From the NCBI GenBank assembly GCA_012518155.1, contig JAAYTC010000227.1:1-7248 (forward strand): a stretch of 7,248 nucleotides of DNA, read 5' to 3'. The stretch is from Bacteroidales bacterium. Lineage in GTDB: Bacteria > Bacteroidota > Bacteroidia > Bacteroidales > Dysgonomonadaceae. Position numbers and translations under genes: made by a program. The notes beneath the pieces were generated by a model. The model was not told where the DNA came from, did no database searches, and saw only the letters and a list, made by a program, of their open reading frames with translations. Each line of letters begins with the position of its first letter. Position 1 is the first letter of the stretch. This document shows, in pieces, positions 1 through 6,607 of the stretch.

Positions 1-1689
1 AGCGACGGGCTGGAGCGGGATTACATCACCGCGTGGAGTTACGGCATCGGGGAGACTTGGACGTTGCTCGTGCCCAATACCAAGGGCGGGGCATCGGTTC
101 CCTTGTCCGAAAACGGACGGGCCATGGATAAGGCACGCCCCGAGTACCGTCAGATTTACCAGCAGATTGGCCAATACTGGGGAGAACAACCCGGTACGTC
201 GGGCCCGGTATACGTGGGGGCGTTCGTGCTTGCCCTGTTCGTGCTGGGGCTCTTCATCGTGAAGGGGCCCATGAAGTGGGCACTGCTAGCGGGCGCGATT
301 TTTTCGATCCTGCTCTCGTGGGGAAAGAATTTCATGGGGTTGACCGACTTTTTTATCGACCACGTGCCGATGTACAACAAGTTTCGGGCGGTCTCTTCCA
401 TCTTGGTGGTGGCGGAGTTTTGCATTCCATTGTTGGCTGCCCTCGCGGTGAAGGAATTGATCGAGCGGCCCGGTATACTCAAGAGTAACAAAATGCCGCT
501 CTATATCAGTTTAGGTGTAACGGGCGGTGTCGCGCTGCTGTTCGCGCTCGCGCCGAAGCTCTTCTTTTCGTCGTTTATCTCTACCTCCGAGATGCAGATG
601 TTCGGACAGGCACTGCCCGCGGAGCACTTGCAGCCGTTCATGGCCAATTTAACCGATATGCGGGTGGCACTCTTCACGGCTGACGCGTGGCGCAGCTTTT
701 TGGTCGTCCTGATCGGGGGAGCACTGGTATGGATGTTCCTCGAGAAAAAAATAAAACCGGAGTGGCTTATAGCCTCTCTCTTGTTGCTCTGCCTGGTGGA
801 TATGTGGGGGGTGAACAAACGATACTTGAACGACGGCGACTTTGTACCGGAGACGAATCAACAGAATCTGTTTGCCTTGACGCCCACGGACGAGTATATC
901 CTTCAGGATACCACGCCCTATTACCGGGTACTGAACATGGCGACCAGCACGTTTAACGACGGGGTTACTCCCTACCACCACAAGGTGATCGGGGGGTACC
1001 ACGCCGCGAAGTTGAGCCGCTACCAGGACTTGATCGACGTGCACCTTTCTCATGAGATGATGGCCCTGCAGCAAGCCATCATTGAAACAGGGGGGGCGCT
1101 GGATTCGACGGACGTACGCGGGTTCAACGTGTTGAATATGCTGAACGCGAAGTGGGTGATTATGCCGTCGCAAGAGGGGGGTACCCTGCCGGTGGAGAAT
1201 CCGCACGCGATGGGGAATGCCTGGTTCGTGGACGAACTGCAGGTGGTGGAGAGTGCCGACGAGGAGATCGATGCGTTGGCTACCCTTGACCTCCGTAACG
1301 AGGCAGTGGTAGATGCCCGGTTCGCACCGGTGCTGGAGGGTTTTCAACCTTCCCGAGCCGATTCGCTCTCGTCGATCGTGCTCACCGATTACGATTCTGA
1401 TTTCGTGGCCTATTCCGTGAATACTCGAAAGGATGAGTTGGCTGTTTTCTCCGAGGTATATTACCCCCGGGGGTGGCAGGTTAGCATCGATGGAGAACCT
1501 GCCGAGATGTTCCGGGTGAACTACGCGTTAAGGGGACTCGTGATCCCTGAAGGGGCGCAGACGGTGGAGTTCCGATTCGACCCGCCGAGCATAAAAGTGA
1601 CCGACGCGATCGCGTATGGCGCGCTGGTAATCATGCTGCTTACGGCTCTGTTTCTTATTTATAGAGTTTTCAGAGCTCCTAAGCGATAA
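1..1689 (+). CDS. YfhO-family integral membrane protein, C-terminal part (5' end outside window)
   Basis: The frame is open from base 1, so the gene begins upstream; 562 residues are visible, ending in TAA at 1687-1689. The first ATG-like start inside the window is not the true start, because the preceding residues (AWSYGIGETWTLLVPNTKGG) belong to the conserved part of the family. About six hydrophobic helices are visible at roughly residues 70-87, 92-106, 130-149, 165-188, 231-247 and 254-270. A long soluble region of about 250 residues follows, then a last helix near 538-557 and a basic tail (RVFRAPKR). The segment before the last helix, with YYPRGWQVSIDGEPAEMFRV and a run ending VEFRFDPPS, is the typical YfhO C-terminal signature. 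Gram-positive members are implicated in glycosylation of cell-wall polymers; the role in Bacteroidota is not established, so any envelope-glycan function is inference. The next gene on this strand is 389 bp away. Family assignment is firm, function is not. Confidence 0.9.
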   Translation, partial: SDGLERDYITAWSYGIGETWTLLVPNTKGGASVPLSENGRAMDKARPEYRQIYQQIGQYWGEQPGTSGPVYVGAFVLALFVLGLFIVKGPMKWALLAGAIFSILLSWGKNFMGLTDFFIDHVPMYNKFRAVSSILVVAEFCIPLLAALAVKELIERPGILKSNKMPLYISLGVTGGVALLFALAPKLFFSSFISTSEMQMFGQALPAEHLQPFMANLTDMRVALFTADAWRSFLVVLIGGALVWMFLEKKIKPEWLIASLLLLCLVDMWGVNKRYLNDGDFVPETNQQNLFALTPTDEYILQDTTPYYRVLNMATSTFNDGVTPYHHKVIGGYHAAKLSRYQDLIDVHLSHEMMALQQAIIETGGALDSTDVRGFNVLNMLNAKWVIMPSQEGGTLPVENPHAMGNAWFVDELQVVESADEEIDALATLDLRNEAVVDARFAPVLEGFQPSRADSLSSIVLTDYDSDFVAYSVNTRKDELAVFSEVYYPRGWQVSIDGEPAEMFRVNYALRGLVIPEGAQTVEFRFDPPSIKVTDAIAYGALVIMLLTALFLIYRVFRAPKR

Positions 1690-1724
1690 AGGAAGCAGTT
1701 ACGTTTCGTGTGTTTCATCGAAAT

Positions 1725-1737
1725 GTGTACAGCTAAA
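1725..1737. repeat. Left terminal inverted repeat of the 317-bp element
   Basis: GTGTACAGCTAAA is the exact reverse complement of 2029-2041. A chance perfect 13-bp pair within a region of under 400 bp is improbable, on the order of one in a thousand for random sequence. Confidence 0.8.
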
Positions 1738-1750
1738 GATGAGACCTATA

Positions 1751-1940
1751 AATGTTTCGTGGGGACCCATTGACCTCGGAAAACGTAAAAAAGAGCAGCT
1801 GTTCGAATATTCGCGTTAAGTTAAATGAGCAAAGTCAAGCTTACTTGAGTTATGCCATAACGAGCGAATATCTAACTTTAGTGAACGAAGCAAGTTCTGC
1901 TCTTTTAGTGTCCGAGGGCAAGCATGGGTCACGAAACATT
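1751..1940. repeat. Long nested imperfect hairpin inside the element
   Basis: Complementary segments are nested in order. 1751-1760 pairs with 1931-1940 (10 bp). 1764-1770 pairs with 1924-1930 (7 bp). 1774-1780 pairs with 1911-1917 (7 bp). 1789-1798 pairs with 1897-1906 (10 bp, AAAAGAGCAG). 1801-1804 pairs with 1883-1886 (4 bp). 1807-1818 pairs with 1858-1871 (12 bp with a 2-base bulge). The tip is a 5-bp stem at 1835-1839/1844-1848 with loop CTTA. About 55 pairs in all, interrupted by small bulges and asymmetric internal loops. The nested order is the main argument that the structure is real rather than a set of chance matches. Confidence 0.75.
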
Positions 1941-1949
1941 GTCAGTCGA

Positions 1950-2012
1950 ACTATTTCGATAAGTGAACACAGAGATAAAACTTGTTTTAGCTATGTTGAG
2001 TGTAGAAATAGT
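1950..2012. repeat. Second hairpin in the right part of the element
   Basis: ACTATTTC at 1950-1957 is the exact complement of GAAATAGT at 2005-2012. Inside are ACAC/GTGT (1967-1970/2000-2003) and a tight tip TAAAAC-TT-GTTTTA at 1976-1989. It has no counterpart on the left side of the long hairpin, where only 13 bases separate it from the terminal repeat. Confidence 0.55.
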
Positions 2013-2028
2013 CTAACTTCAGTGATAA

Positions 2029-2041
2029 TTTAGCTGTACAC
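2029..2041. repeat. Right terminal inverted repeat of the 317-bp element
   Basis: TTTAGCTGTACAC is the exact reverse complement of 1725-1737. It ends 37 bases before the start codon of the barrel-protein gene, so it lies in the likely leader or promoter area of that gene. Confidence 0.8.
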
Positions 2042-2078
2042 TTTTAATAAACCAAAACAATAAAATAATAAGCAAACT

Positions 2079-2762
2079 ATGAAAGTAAAAATGAGCGGGG
2101 CGCTCCTGATCGCGCTTCTTATTTCCGTGTCAATTCACGCGCAGCAGAACTACCGGGTGGAGCCCTCTCCATGGGCCTTCTCGTGGGGAGTGGGTCTTGG
2201 TACGATGGTACCAACGGGTGATTTAGGGGATAAATTCAACGCGGGGTTTGCTGCCGATACCGAACTGAACCTCTATTACAACAAGGTTTTTCTTATGCTT
2301 AACGGCGGGTTCGCCATGAGTGGACTCGTGGGCGATATCGACGTGGTGAGCAGCGAGGGAAACACGGTGTGGCCGGGCAACTCCAGTTCGATGCATGCCT
2401 TCTTGGGTGGAAATATAGGGGTGACGCTTCTGGAGGTGGATCAAATTAGCTTCTACCCCTACGCGGGCATCGGGTACGGGTTTATAGAGCCAAACCTTAA
2501 GACCTCTCAGTCAGACCCGATACTCTCGGGCCTCAAATTAAATACGTTTCTCTGGAACGTGGGATTTGGAGTAGATTATAACGTGCCCGACAAGAATTAC
2601 GCGCCGGGCGATATCAACCGGATACTGAAGATGGGCCTGCGGTACCAGTTTCAAAAGCCCAACCATGAGAGAGAACAGGAAGGGTTCGCCGGGGCTACCC
2701 ACTGGCTTACCCTCCGCTTCGTGATCGGTTCTTCTATGCCCGGCAAAAGGGTTTACAATTAA
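2079..2762 (+). CDS. Secreted outer-membrane beta-barrel protein (OMP_b-brl type)
   Basis: The gene encodes 227 residues. It starts with a clear signal peptide: positive MKVK, hydrophobic core from residue 7 to 19, and a likely cleavage after SIHA (residue 21) before QQNY. The mature part is made of short alternating aromatic and glycine-rich strands, for example WAFSWGVGLGTMVPTGD, LYYNKVFLMLNGGFAM, ISFYPYAGIGYGF, LWNVGFGVDYNV, MGLRYQFQKPN and HWLTLRFVIGSS. This pattern is typical of eight-stranded OmpA/OmpX-like barrels in Bacteroidota. There is no OmpA peptidoglycan-binding domain and no lipoprotein cysteine. The ATG at 2079 is preferred over the in-frame ATG at 2091 because it keeps the charged N-region. 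The leader is A-rich without a Shine-Dalgarno motif, as is usual in the phylum. The gene converges with the GH130 gene 25 bp downstream. Location is well supported; ligand or function is unknown. Confidence 0.85.
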   Translation: MKVKMSGALLIALLISVSIHAQQNYRVEPSPWAFSWGVGLGTMVPTGDLGDKFNAGFAADTELNLYYNKVFLMLNGGFAMSGLVGDIDVVSSEGNTVWPGNSSSMHAFLGGNIGVTLLEVDQISFYPYAGIGYGFIEPNLKTSQSDPILSGLKLNTFLWNVGFGVDYNVPDKNYAPGDINRILKMGLRYQFQKPNHEREQEGFAGATHWLTLRFVIGSSMPGKRVYN

Positions 2763-2787
2763 CCCGTGGGAAGTCACCCCGAGCTCA

Positions 2788-4251
2788 TCAGGAATTCAAA
2801 ATTCTTTTCAATAGCGTGTCAACGTCGATGGCCATGAACGCCGCACCGGTATCGGAAGTTCCGTAAGGAACAATCAGGGTGTCGTTGTGAATAAGTGATC
2901 CGCAAGAGTAAACCACGTTGGGAACGTACCCTTCTCTCTCCTCGTTATTCGGGGCGAGGAGGGGTTCTTTCAGGTGCCCGATCTCCTTGGTGGGATCCTC
3001 TAAATCCAGTAACATGGCTCCCAAGCAATATTGGCGCATCGGTCCCACGCCGTGGGTAACCACGAGCCACCCTTCCGGGGTTTCAATGGGTGAGCCACAA
3101 TTTCCTAACTGGATGTATTCCCAGGGATGCTTTGGCTCCTGCACCTTGATCGGGTCGTCCCAGATATGGATATGATCGGAAAAGCCCACGTAGCTGTTAA
3201 TGCCATCGATTCGGGACAACATGGCGTATTTGCCGTTTATTTTCCTTGGAAAAAGAGCGAGGTTCTTGTTTTGTGCCCCCCGGCCATGAAGCGGCTTTAC
3301 CTTAAACGAGCAGAAGTCCTCCGTCACGATTATCTTGGGCAGGATGGTATACCCATCGTAGGCGGAATAGGTCGCGTAGTAAGTCACCTTTCCATCATCA
3401 GCCACGAAGCGGACGAAACGGGCATCCTCGATCCCCCTCCGCTCGGTGTAGGATATGGGGAAGATGACCCGCTCGGAGAGATGTGTGTCGCGTGAGAACG
3501 AGATCTCGTAATGGGAGTCGGCCAACCACACGATCTGCTCCACCGCCCGGCGCTCCTCTTCGTTCAACGAGGAGTCTTTCAGCACGTTTAACGCCGAACC
3601 CAGGAACTCACCGTAGATAAACGTGTCGTTCAGAGGATCCAGCACCGCGGAAATAATATCTTGTCGAACATCCATCTCTTGTAGCTTCTCGATGGTCATC
3701 TTTTTCTCGTAGACATGCCTTTTTATGGCCTCGGGTTGATCCACGTGGTGGCCTGCTTTCTCGATGTGGATTTGGTTGTTACGGTCAATCACACCGGTGT
3801 GAAACACGATGCTTGAGATATGCCCTTCACCGGTGGCCCGGAAGCTGATAATAACACGCTTCGAGCCATCTTCCAATCCTGTTTGATCGGGCGACTCCAC
3901 CATGGAGGGGTTAAAGAACGCGGCGGAGCTGATGGAATACTCTTTCGAGAGGTAGGAGCCGATCAGCATCTTTTTATCTTCGCTGATCCCTTCCAGCTCT
4001 TGAATTTCGCTTCCCGCTATTTTTACCGCTTCCACGTAGTGATCCTTGTAGGTACGTGTGAGGTTACGGTGCCTGCGGGAAAACTCTCGCAGCGTTTGAG
4101 TCAATATTTTATGGGCCAGTGATTCGTCCATTTGGACCACTTTCTGTATCAGGTCGGCCGTTCGCTCGGGGCCAATATCCAAAAATCGTACGATGACTCT
4201 CTTGAAGTCGGGGTACAATCGGTTAGGTAATCTGTTAACTATAATTCTCAT
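2788..4251 (-). CDS. Glycoside hydrolase family 130 protein (mannoside phosphorylase or mannosidase)
   Basis: The gene encodes 487 residues from the ATG at 4251 (MRIIVNRLPN). An in-frame ATG at 4281 would add ten residues (MPCPTFKTDL), but these sit in a small inverted repeat and do not look like family sequence. Residues 1 to about 100 are a helical N-terminal extension; the rest is the five-bladed beta-propeller of GH130. Family motifs seen are GIEDARF (273-279, Asp276 the likely catalytic acid), NKNLALFPRKINGKYAMLSR (328-347), GNCGSPIETPEGWLVVTHGV (383-402) and YVPNVVYSCGSLI (442-454) followed by PYGTSDT. GH130 enzymes act on beta-mannosidic linkages by phosphorolysis or hydrolysis; which applies here cannot be told from sequence alone. 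No signal peptide is present, so the enzyme is probably cytoplasmic. No transporter or susC/susD pair adjoins it. Family assignment is firm, substrate unknown. Confidence 0.9.
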   Translation of the reverse strand: MRIIVNRLPNRLYPDFKRVIVRFLDIGPERTADLIQKVVQMDESLAHKILTQTLREFSRRHRNLTRTYKDHYVEAVKIAGSEIQELEGISEDKKMLIGSYLSKEYSISSAAFFNPSMVESPDQTGLEDGSKRVIISFRATGEGHISSIVFHTGVIDRNNQIHIEKAGHHVDQPEAIKRHVYEKKMTIEKLQEMDVRQDIISAVLDPLNDTFIYGEFLGSALNVLKDSSLNEEERRAVEQIVWLADSHYEISFSRDTHLSERVIFPISYTERRGIEDARFVRFVADDGKVTYYATYSAYDGYTILPKIIVTEDFCSFKVKPLHGRGAQNKNLALFPRKINGKYAMLSRIDGINSYVGFSDHIHIWDDPIKVQEPKHPWEYIQLGNCGSPIETPEGWLVVTHGVGPMRQYCLGAMLLDLEDPTKEIGHLKEPLLAPNNEEREGYVPNVVYSCGSLIHNDTLIVPYGTSDTGAAFMAIDVDTLLKRILNS

Positions 4252-4270
4252 AAGATCTGTTTTAAATGTT

Positions 4271-4290
4271 GGGCAGGGCATTCGCTGCCC
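4271..4290. repeat. Small GC-rich inverted repeat in the GH130 leader
   Basis: GGGCAG at 4271-4276 pairs with CTGCCC at 4285-4290; an alternative is GGGCA 4276-4280 with TGCCC 4286-4290. It lies about 20 bases upstream of the GH130 start on the minus strand and covers the alternative upstream ATG. No T-run follows, so it does not look like a terminator. Confidence 0.35.
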
Positions 4291-4314
4291 CGCGACTTTA
4301 CATAGCCGCTTCGC

Positions 4315-4330
4315 CCACGCTCATTCGTGG
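4315..4330. repeat. Short hairpin, GH130 upstream region
   Basis: CCACG (4315-4319) and CGTGG (4326-4330) form a perfect 5-bp stem with a 6-base loop. It is inside the predicted GH130 5' leader. Short enough to be chance. Confidence 0.3.
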
Positions 4331-4344
4331 ACAGGGCGGTCAAG

Positions 4345-4425
4345 TACGCGACAAGTGTAGCGCATGGGCTATACTCATCAAAGAAGTTAGTTGAGGCGAG
4401 TCGACAATACGCGGCAAGCGTAGCG
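4345..4425. repeat. Two 18-bp direct repeats between GH130 and metG
   Basis: TACGCGACAAGTGTAGCG at 4345-4362 and TACGCGGCAAGCGTAGCG at 4408-4425 match at 16 of 18 bases, with starts 63 bases apart. The second copy is itself partly palindromic (TACGC...GCGTA). They lie within the 201-bp gap between the GH130 start and the metG stop. Both copies carry a near match to the Bacteroidota -7 box on the minus strand. Confidence 0.6.
4352..4382 (-). promoter_or_regulatory. Candidate Bacteroidota-type promoter for GH130
   Basis: On the minus strand TTTG (4379-4382) matches the -33 element. After a 19-base spacer comes TACACTTG (4352-4359), one base off the TAnnTTTG -7 consensus. The implied start is near 4346, giving a leader of roughly 95 bases that contains the two small hairpins at 4315 and 4271. 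This is a consensus match only. Confidence 0.4.
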
Positions 4426-4452
4426 GGCGCACTAAAGACGTTTGGGTCTGTT

Positions 4453-6495
4453 TTAGACGACGGGGCTGCCGGGCAGGACGTCTTCCGAGGGGAAAATCAG
4501 TGCCAACGATCCATCGCTGTTTTCGGCAGAAAGGATCATCCCTTCAGAGAGGATACCTCGCATCTTCCTCGGCTCCAGGTTAGCTATAAAACAAACCTGT
4601 TTACCAATAAGTTCCGAGGGATTGGGGTACCACTGGGCGATACCGGAAAGGATGGTGCGCTTCTGTAGCCCATCGTCTAATAAGAAACGGAGCAGCTTAT
4701 CGGTCTTGGGCACTTTCTCGCACTCCAAAACTGTTCCTACGCGGATGTCGAGCTTCTCAAAGGCGTCGAATGCCACGTTCTCTTTTACCGGTTCCGCTTT
4801 CTGCTTGCCGGCTTCGTTGTTTTTCTTCGTGTCGTGCAACTTTTGAACTTGCTGTTCGATCACATCGTCTTCAATCTTTTCAAACAGCAACGATGCTTCT
4901 CCCAAAGCGTGCCCTTCGGGCAGGAGATCGAAACTCCCCAGTACGTTCCAATCGAAACGTTCGGCCTTCAAAAACGAGCGTATCTTCCCGGAGGTGAAGG
5001 GGAGGAATGGTTCCATCACGATGGATAAGTTGGCGGTTACCTGCAGCGCGATGTTTAGGATGGTAGCCGTCCGTTCCATATCGCTCTTTGAGGTTTTCCA
5101 AGGCTCTGTATCTGCCAGGTACTTGTTGCCGATACGTGCCAGGTTCATCGCCTCTTTTTGGGCCTCCCGGAAGCGGTAGTGATCCAGGTTGTGCTCCACG
5201 GCCTGCTTCACCTTCTCCACTTCCGCGATGGTCTCACGGTCATACTCGGTGAGCTCTCCCAACGAGGGCACCTTATTATCGAAATAATTACGAGTAAGCA
5301 CCATGGCCCGGTTCACGAAGTTACCGAGTACGGCTACCAGCTCGTTGTTGTTGTGTGCCTGAAAATCTTTCCACGTGAAATCGTTGTCTTTGGTCTCGGG
5401 TGCGTTGGCAGTGAGCGCGTAACGTAGGACATCTTGCTTCCCCGGGAACTCCTCCAAGTACTCGTGTAGCCATACCGCCCAGTTATTGGAGGTGGAGATC
5501 TTATCGCCTTCAAGGTTGAGGAATTCGTTGGCAGGGACGTTCTCCGGCAGGATATAAGAGCCCTCTGCTTTCAACATTGCCGGGAAGACGATGCAGTGAA
5601 ACACGATGTTGTCTTTGCCGATAAAGTGAACCAGCTTGGTATCTTCCTCTTTCCACCATTTTTCCCACGTGTCGGGGAGTAACTCCTTGGTGTTCGAGAT
5701 GTACCCGATGGGGGCGTCAAACCAGACATAGAGTACCTTCCCCTCAGCACCCTCCACGGGCACCGGCACTCCCCAGTCGAGGTCACGGCTTACTGCACGG
5801 GGCTGCAACCCTTGGTCGAGCCACGACTTGCACTGGCCGTACACGTTTATTTTCCACTCCTTATGCTCTTCCAATATCCATTCGCGCAGCCACGGTTCGT
5901 GCTTGTCCAGCGGGAGGTACCAATGTTTCGTCTTTCGTTTCACCGGTTGGCTGCCGCTGAGCGTGGACCGTGGTTGAATCAGTTCCGACGGGCTTAGCGA
6001 GGTGCCGCACCGCTCACACTGGTCGCCATACGCTTTTTCATTCCCACAATGGGGGCACGTGCCCACGATGTAACGGTCGGCCAAAAACTGCTTCGCCTCT
6101 TCGTCGTAGTACTGCTCGCTTTCCTGTTCCGTGAACTCGCCTTTGTCGTAGAGCGTCCTGAAAAAATCGGAGGCCACCTTCCTGTGAACTTCGGAGGTGG
6201 TACGAGAATATATGTCGAATGTAATGCCAAATGCTTCGAACGATTTCTTGATCAACTCGTGATACCGATCCACGATGTATTGAGGAGTAACCCCCTCTGC
6301 CCGTGCTTTGAGCGTGATGGGAATTCCATGCTCGTCGGAGCCCCCGATAAAAAGGACCTCCTCTCCCTTGAGGCGAAGGTAGCGGGCATAAATATCAGAA
6401 GGAACGTATACTCCCGCCAAGTGTCCAATATGGACCGGCCCGTTCGCGTAGGGCAACGCGGAAGTGATTAATGTGCGTTTAAATCGTGTTGACAT
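4453..6495 (-). CDS. metG: Methionyl-tRNA synthetase with C-terminal tRNA-binding domain
   Basis: The gene encodes 680 residues, the usual length for Bacteroidota MetRS. It charges tRNA-Met with methionine in the cytoplasm. Residues 1 to about 360 form the class I catalytic core. They include PYANGPVHIGH (HIGH at 22-25), a four-cysteine zinc knuckle at Cys147, Cys150, Cys160 and Cys163, YVWFDAPIGY (256-265), and the KMSKS loop present as KISTS (332-336). A helical anticodon-binding domain follows. The last 105 or so residues, from FDAFEKLDIRVGTVLECEKV, are an OB-fold Trbp111/EMAPII-like tRNA-binding domain reached through a charged linker (KNNEAGKQKAEPVKE). The ATG at 6495 is chosen over an in-frame TTG at 6528, since the TTG overlaps the -7 box and its added residues (MSSKLATHKRI) are not family-like. 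The gene is divergent from the SDR-like gene and appears monocistronic within view. Confidence 0.97.
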   Translation of the reverse strand: MSTRFKRTLITSALPYANGPVHIGHLAGVYVPSDIYARYLRLKGEEVLFIGGSDEHGIPITLKARAEGVTPQYIVDRYHELIKKSFEAFGITFDIYSRTTSEVHRKVASDFFRTLYDKGEFTEQESEQYYDEEAKQFLADRYIVGTCPHCGNEKAYGDQCERCGTSLSPSELIQPRSTLSGSQPVKRKTKHWYLPLDKHEPWLREWILEEHKEWKINVYGQCKSWLDQGLQPRAVSRDLDWGVPVPVEGAEGKVLYVWFDAPIGYISNTKELLPDTWEKWWKEEDTKLVHFIGKDNIVFHCIVFPAMLKAEGSYILPENVPANEFLNLEGDKISTSNNWAVWLHEYLEEFPGKQDVLRYALTANAPETKDNDFTWKDFQAHNNNELVAVLGNFVNRAMVLTRNYFDNKVPSLGELTEYDRETIAEVEKVKQAVEHNLDHYRFREAQKEAMNLARIGNKYLADTEPWKTSKSDMERTATILNIALQVTANLSIVMEPFLPFTSGKIRSFLKAERFDWNVLGSFDLLPEGHALGEASLLFEKIEDDVIEQQVQKLHDTKKNNEAGKQKAEPVKENVAFDAFEKLDIRVGTVLECEKVPKTDKLLRFLLDDGLQKRTILSGIAQWYPNPSELIGKQVCFIANLEPRKMRGILSEGMILSAENSDGSLALIFPSEDVLPGSPVV

Positions 6496-6525
6496 AATTC
6501 GTTTGTGGGTTGCAAGTTTAGAGGA

Positions 6526-6533
6526 CAAAGATA
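6526..6533 (-). promoter_or_regulatory. Bacteroidota -7 box for metG
   Basis: The minus strand reads TATCTTTG, a full match to TAnnTTTG, 30 bases upstream of the metG ATG. No convincing TTTG -33 element is found at the usual distance. Transcription would start near 6519 and give a short leader of about 24 bases, which supports the ATG at 6495. Confidence 0.6.
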
Positions 6534-6585
6534 CTAAAAATAGCCTTTTTATCGATGGTAGGAGGTTGAAATAGCCTATTTTTAG
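6534..6585. repeat. 10-bp perfect inverted repeat in the metG/SDR divergent region
   Basis: CTAAAAATAG (6534-6543) and CTATTTTTAG (6576-6585) are exact reverse complements 32 bases apart. The left arm directly abuts the metG -7 box. The right arm contains TATTTTTA (6577-6584), one base off a plus-strand -7 box for the SDR-like gene. This arrangement would suit an operator, but A/T runs make chance inverted repeats more likely. Confidence 0.4.
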
Positions 6586-6607
6586 CCTGAAATCAAAACA
6601 TCCGCTC

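Larger units (their letters stand above)
1725..2041. repeat. 317-bp self-complementary element with 13-bp perfect terminal inverted repeats (MITE-like or structured RNA)
   Basis: The ends are a perfect inverted pair, GTGTACAGCTAAA at 1725-1737 and its complement at 2029-2041. Allowing one T-T mismatch, the pair extends to 1721-1737 and 2029-2045. Inside lie one long imperfect hairpin (1751-1940) and a second, smaller hairpin (1950-2012), giving a three-branched fold closed by the terminal stem. The element is visibly AT-richer than the genes on either side and fills most of the gap between yfhO and the barrel gene. I see no transposase and no clear target-site duplication in the flanks, so a miniature inverted-repeat transposable element is only one reading. 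A structured non-coding RNA or a leader of the downstream gene is another. It matches no RNA family I recognise. Confidence 0.7.

Noticed and set aside
649..1347. 232-codon minus-strand frame
   Set aside because: It is opposite the strongly family-like yfhO reading frame and its translation is His/Arg/Val-rich without domain sense, as expected for an antisense shadow.
1752..2033. 93-codon plus-strand frame as a protein gene
   Set aside because: It lies wholly inside the self-complementary element, has AT-rich codon use unlike neighbouring genes, no recognisable domain, and its stop codon is part of the terminal repeat. Kept as a finding, not annotated as CDS.
1725..2041. Element as RNase P RNA, tmRNA, SRP RNA or a group II intron
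   Set aside because: A fragment near 1826-1840 faintly recalls the RNase P GAGGAAAGUC block, but the partner conserved blocks are missing. No tRNA-like end, SRP tip motif or intron domain V was found.
1700..2060. Target-site duplication flanking the element
   Set aside because: The bases outside 1725 and 2041, or outside 1721 and 2045, do not repeat each other, so recent transposition is not supported by the flanks.
2763..2787. Bidirectional terminator between the convergent barrel and GH130 genes
   Set aside because: The 25-bp gap contains no stem of useful length and no T-run on either strand.
4327..4668. 113-codon plus-strand frame with a repeated YA(T/A)SVA peptide
   Set aside because: Most of it is antisense to the end of metG; it starts with GTG and shows no family resemblance. 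The repeat is reported at DNA level instead.
6496..6528. TTG start extending MetRS by 11 residues
   Set aside because: The TTG is part of the TATCTTTG -7 box and the extra residues do not belong to the conserved MetRS N-terminus; the ATG at 6495 gives the usual 680-residue protein.
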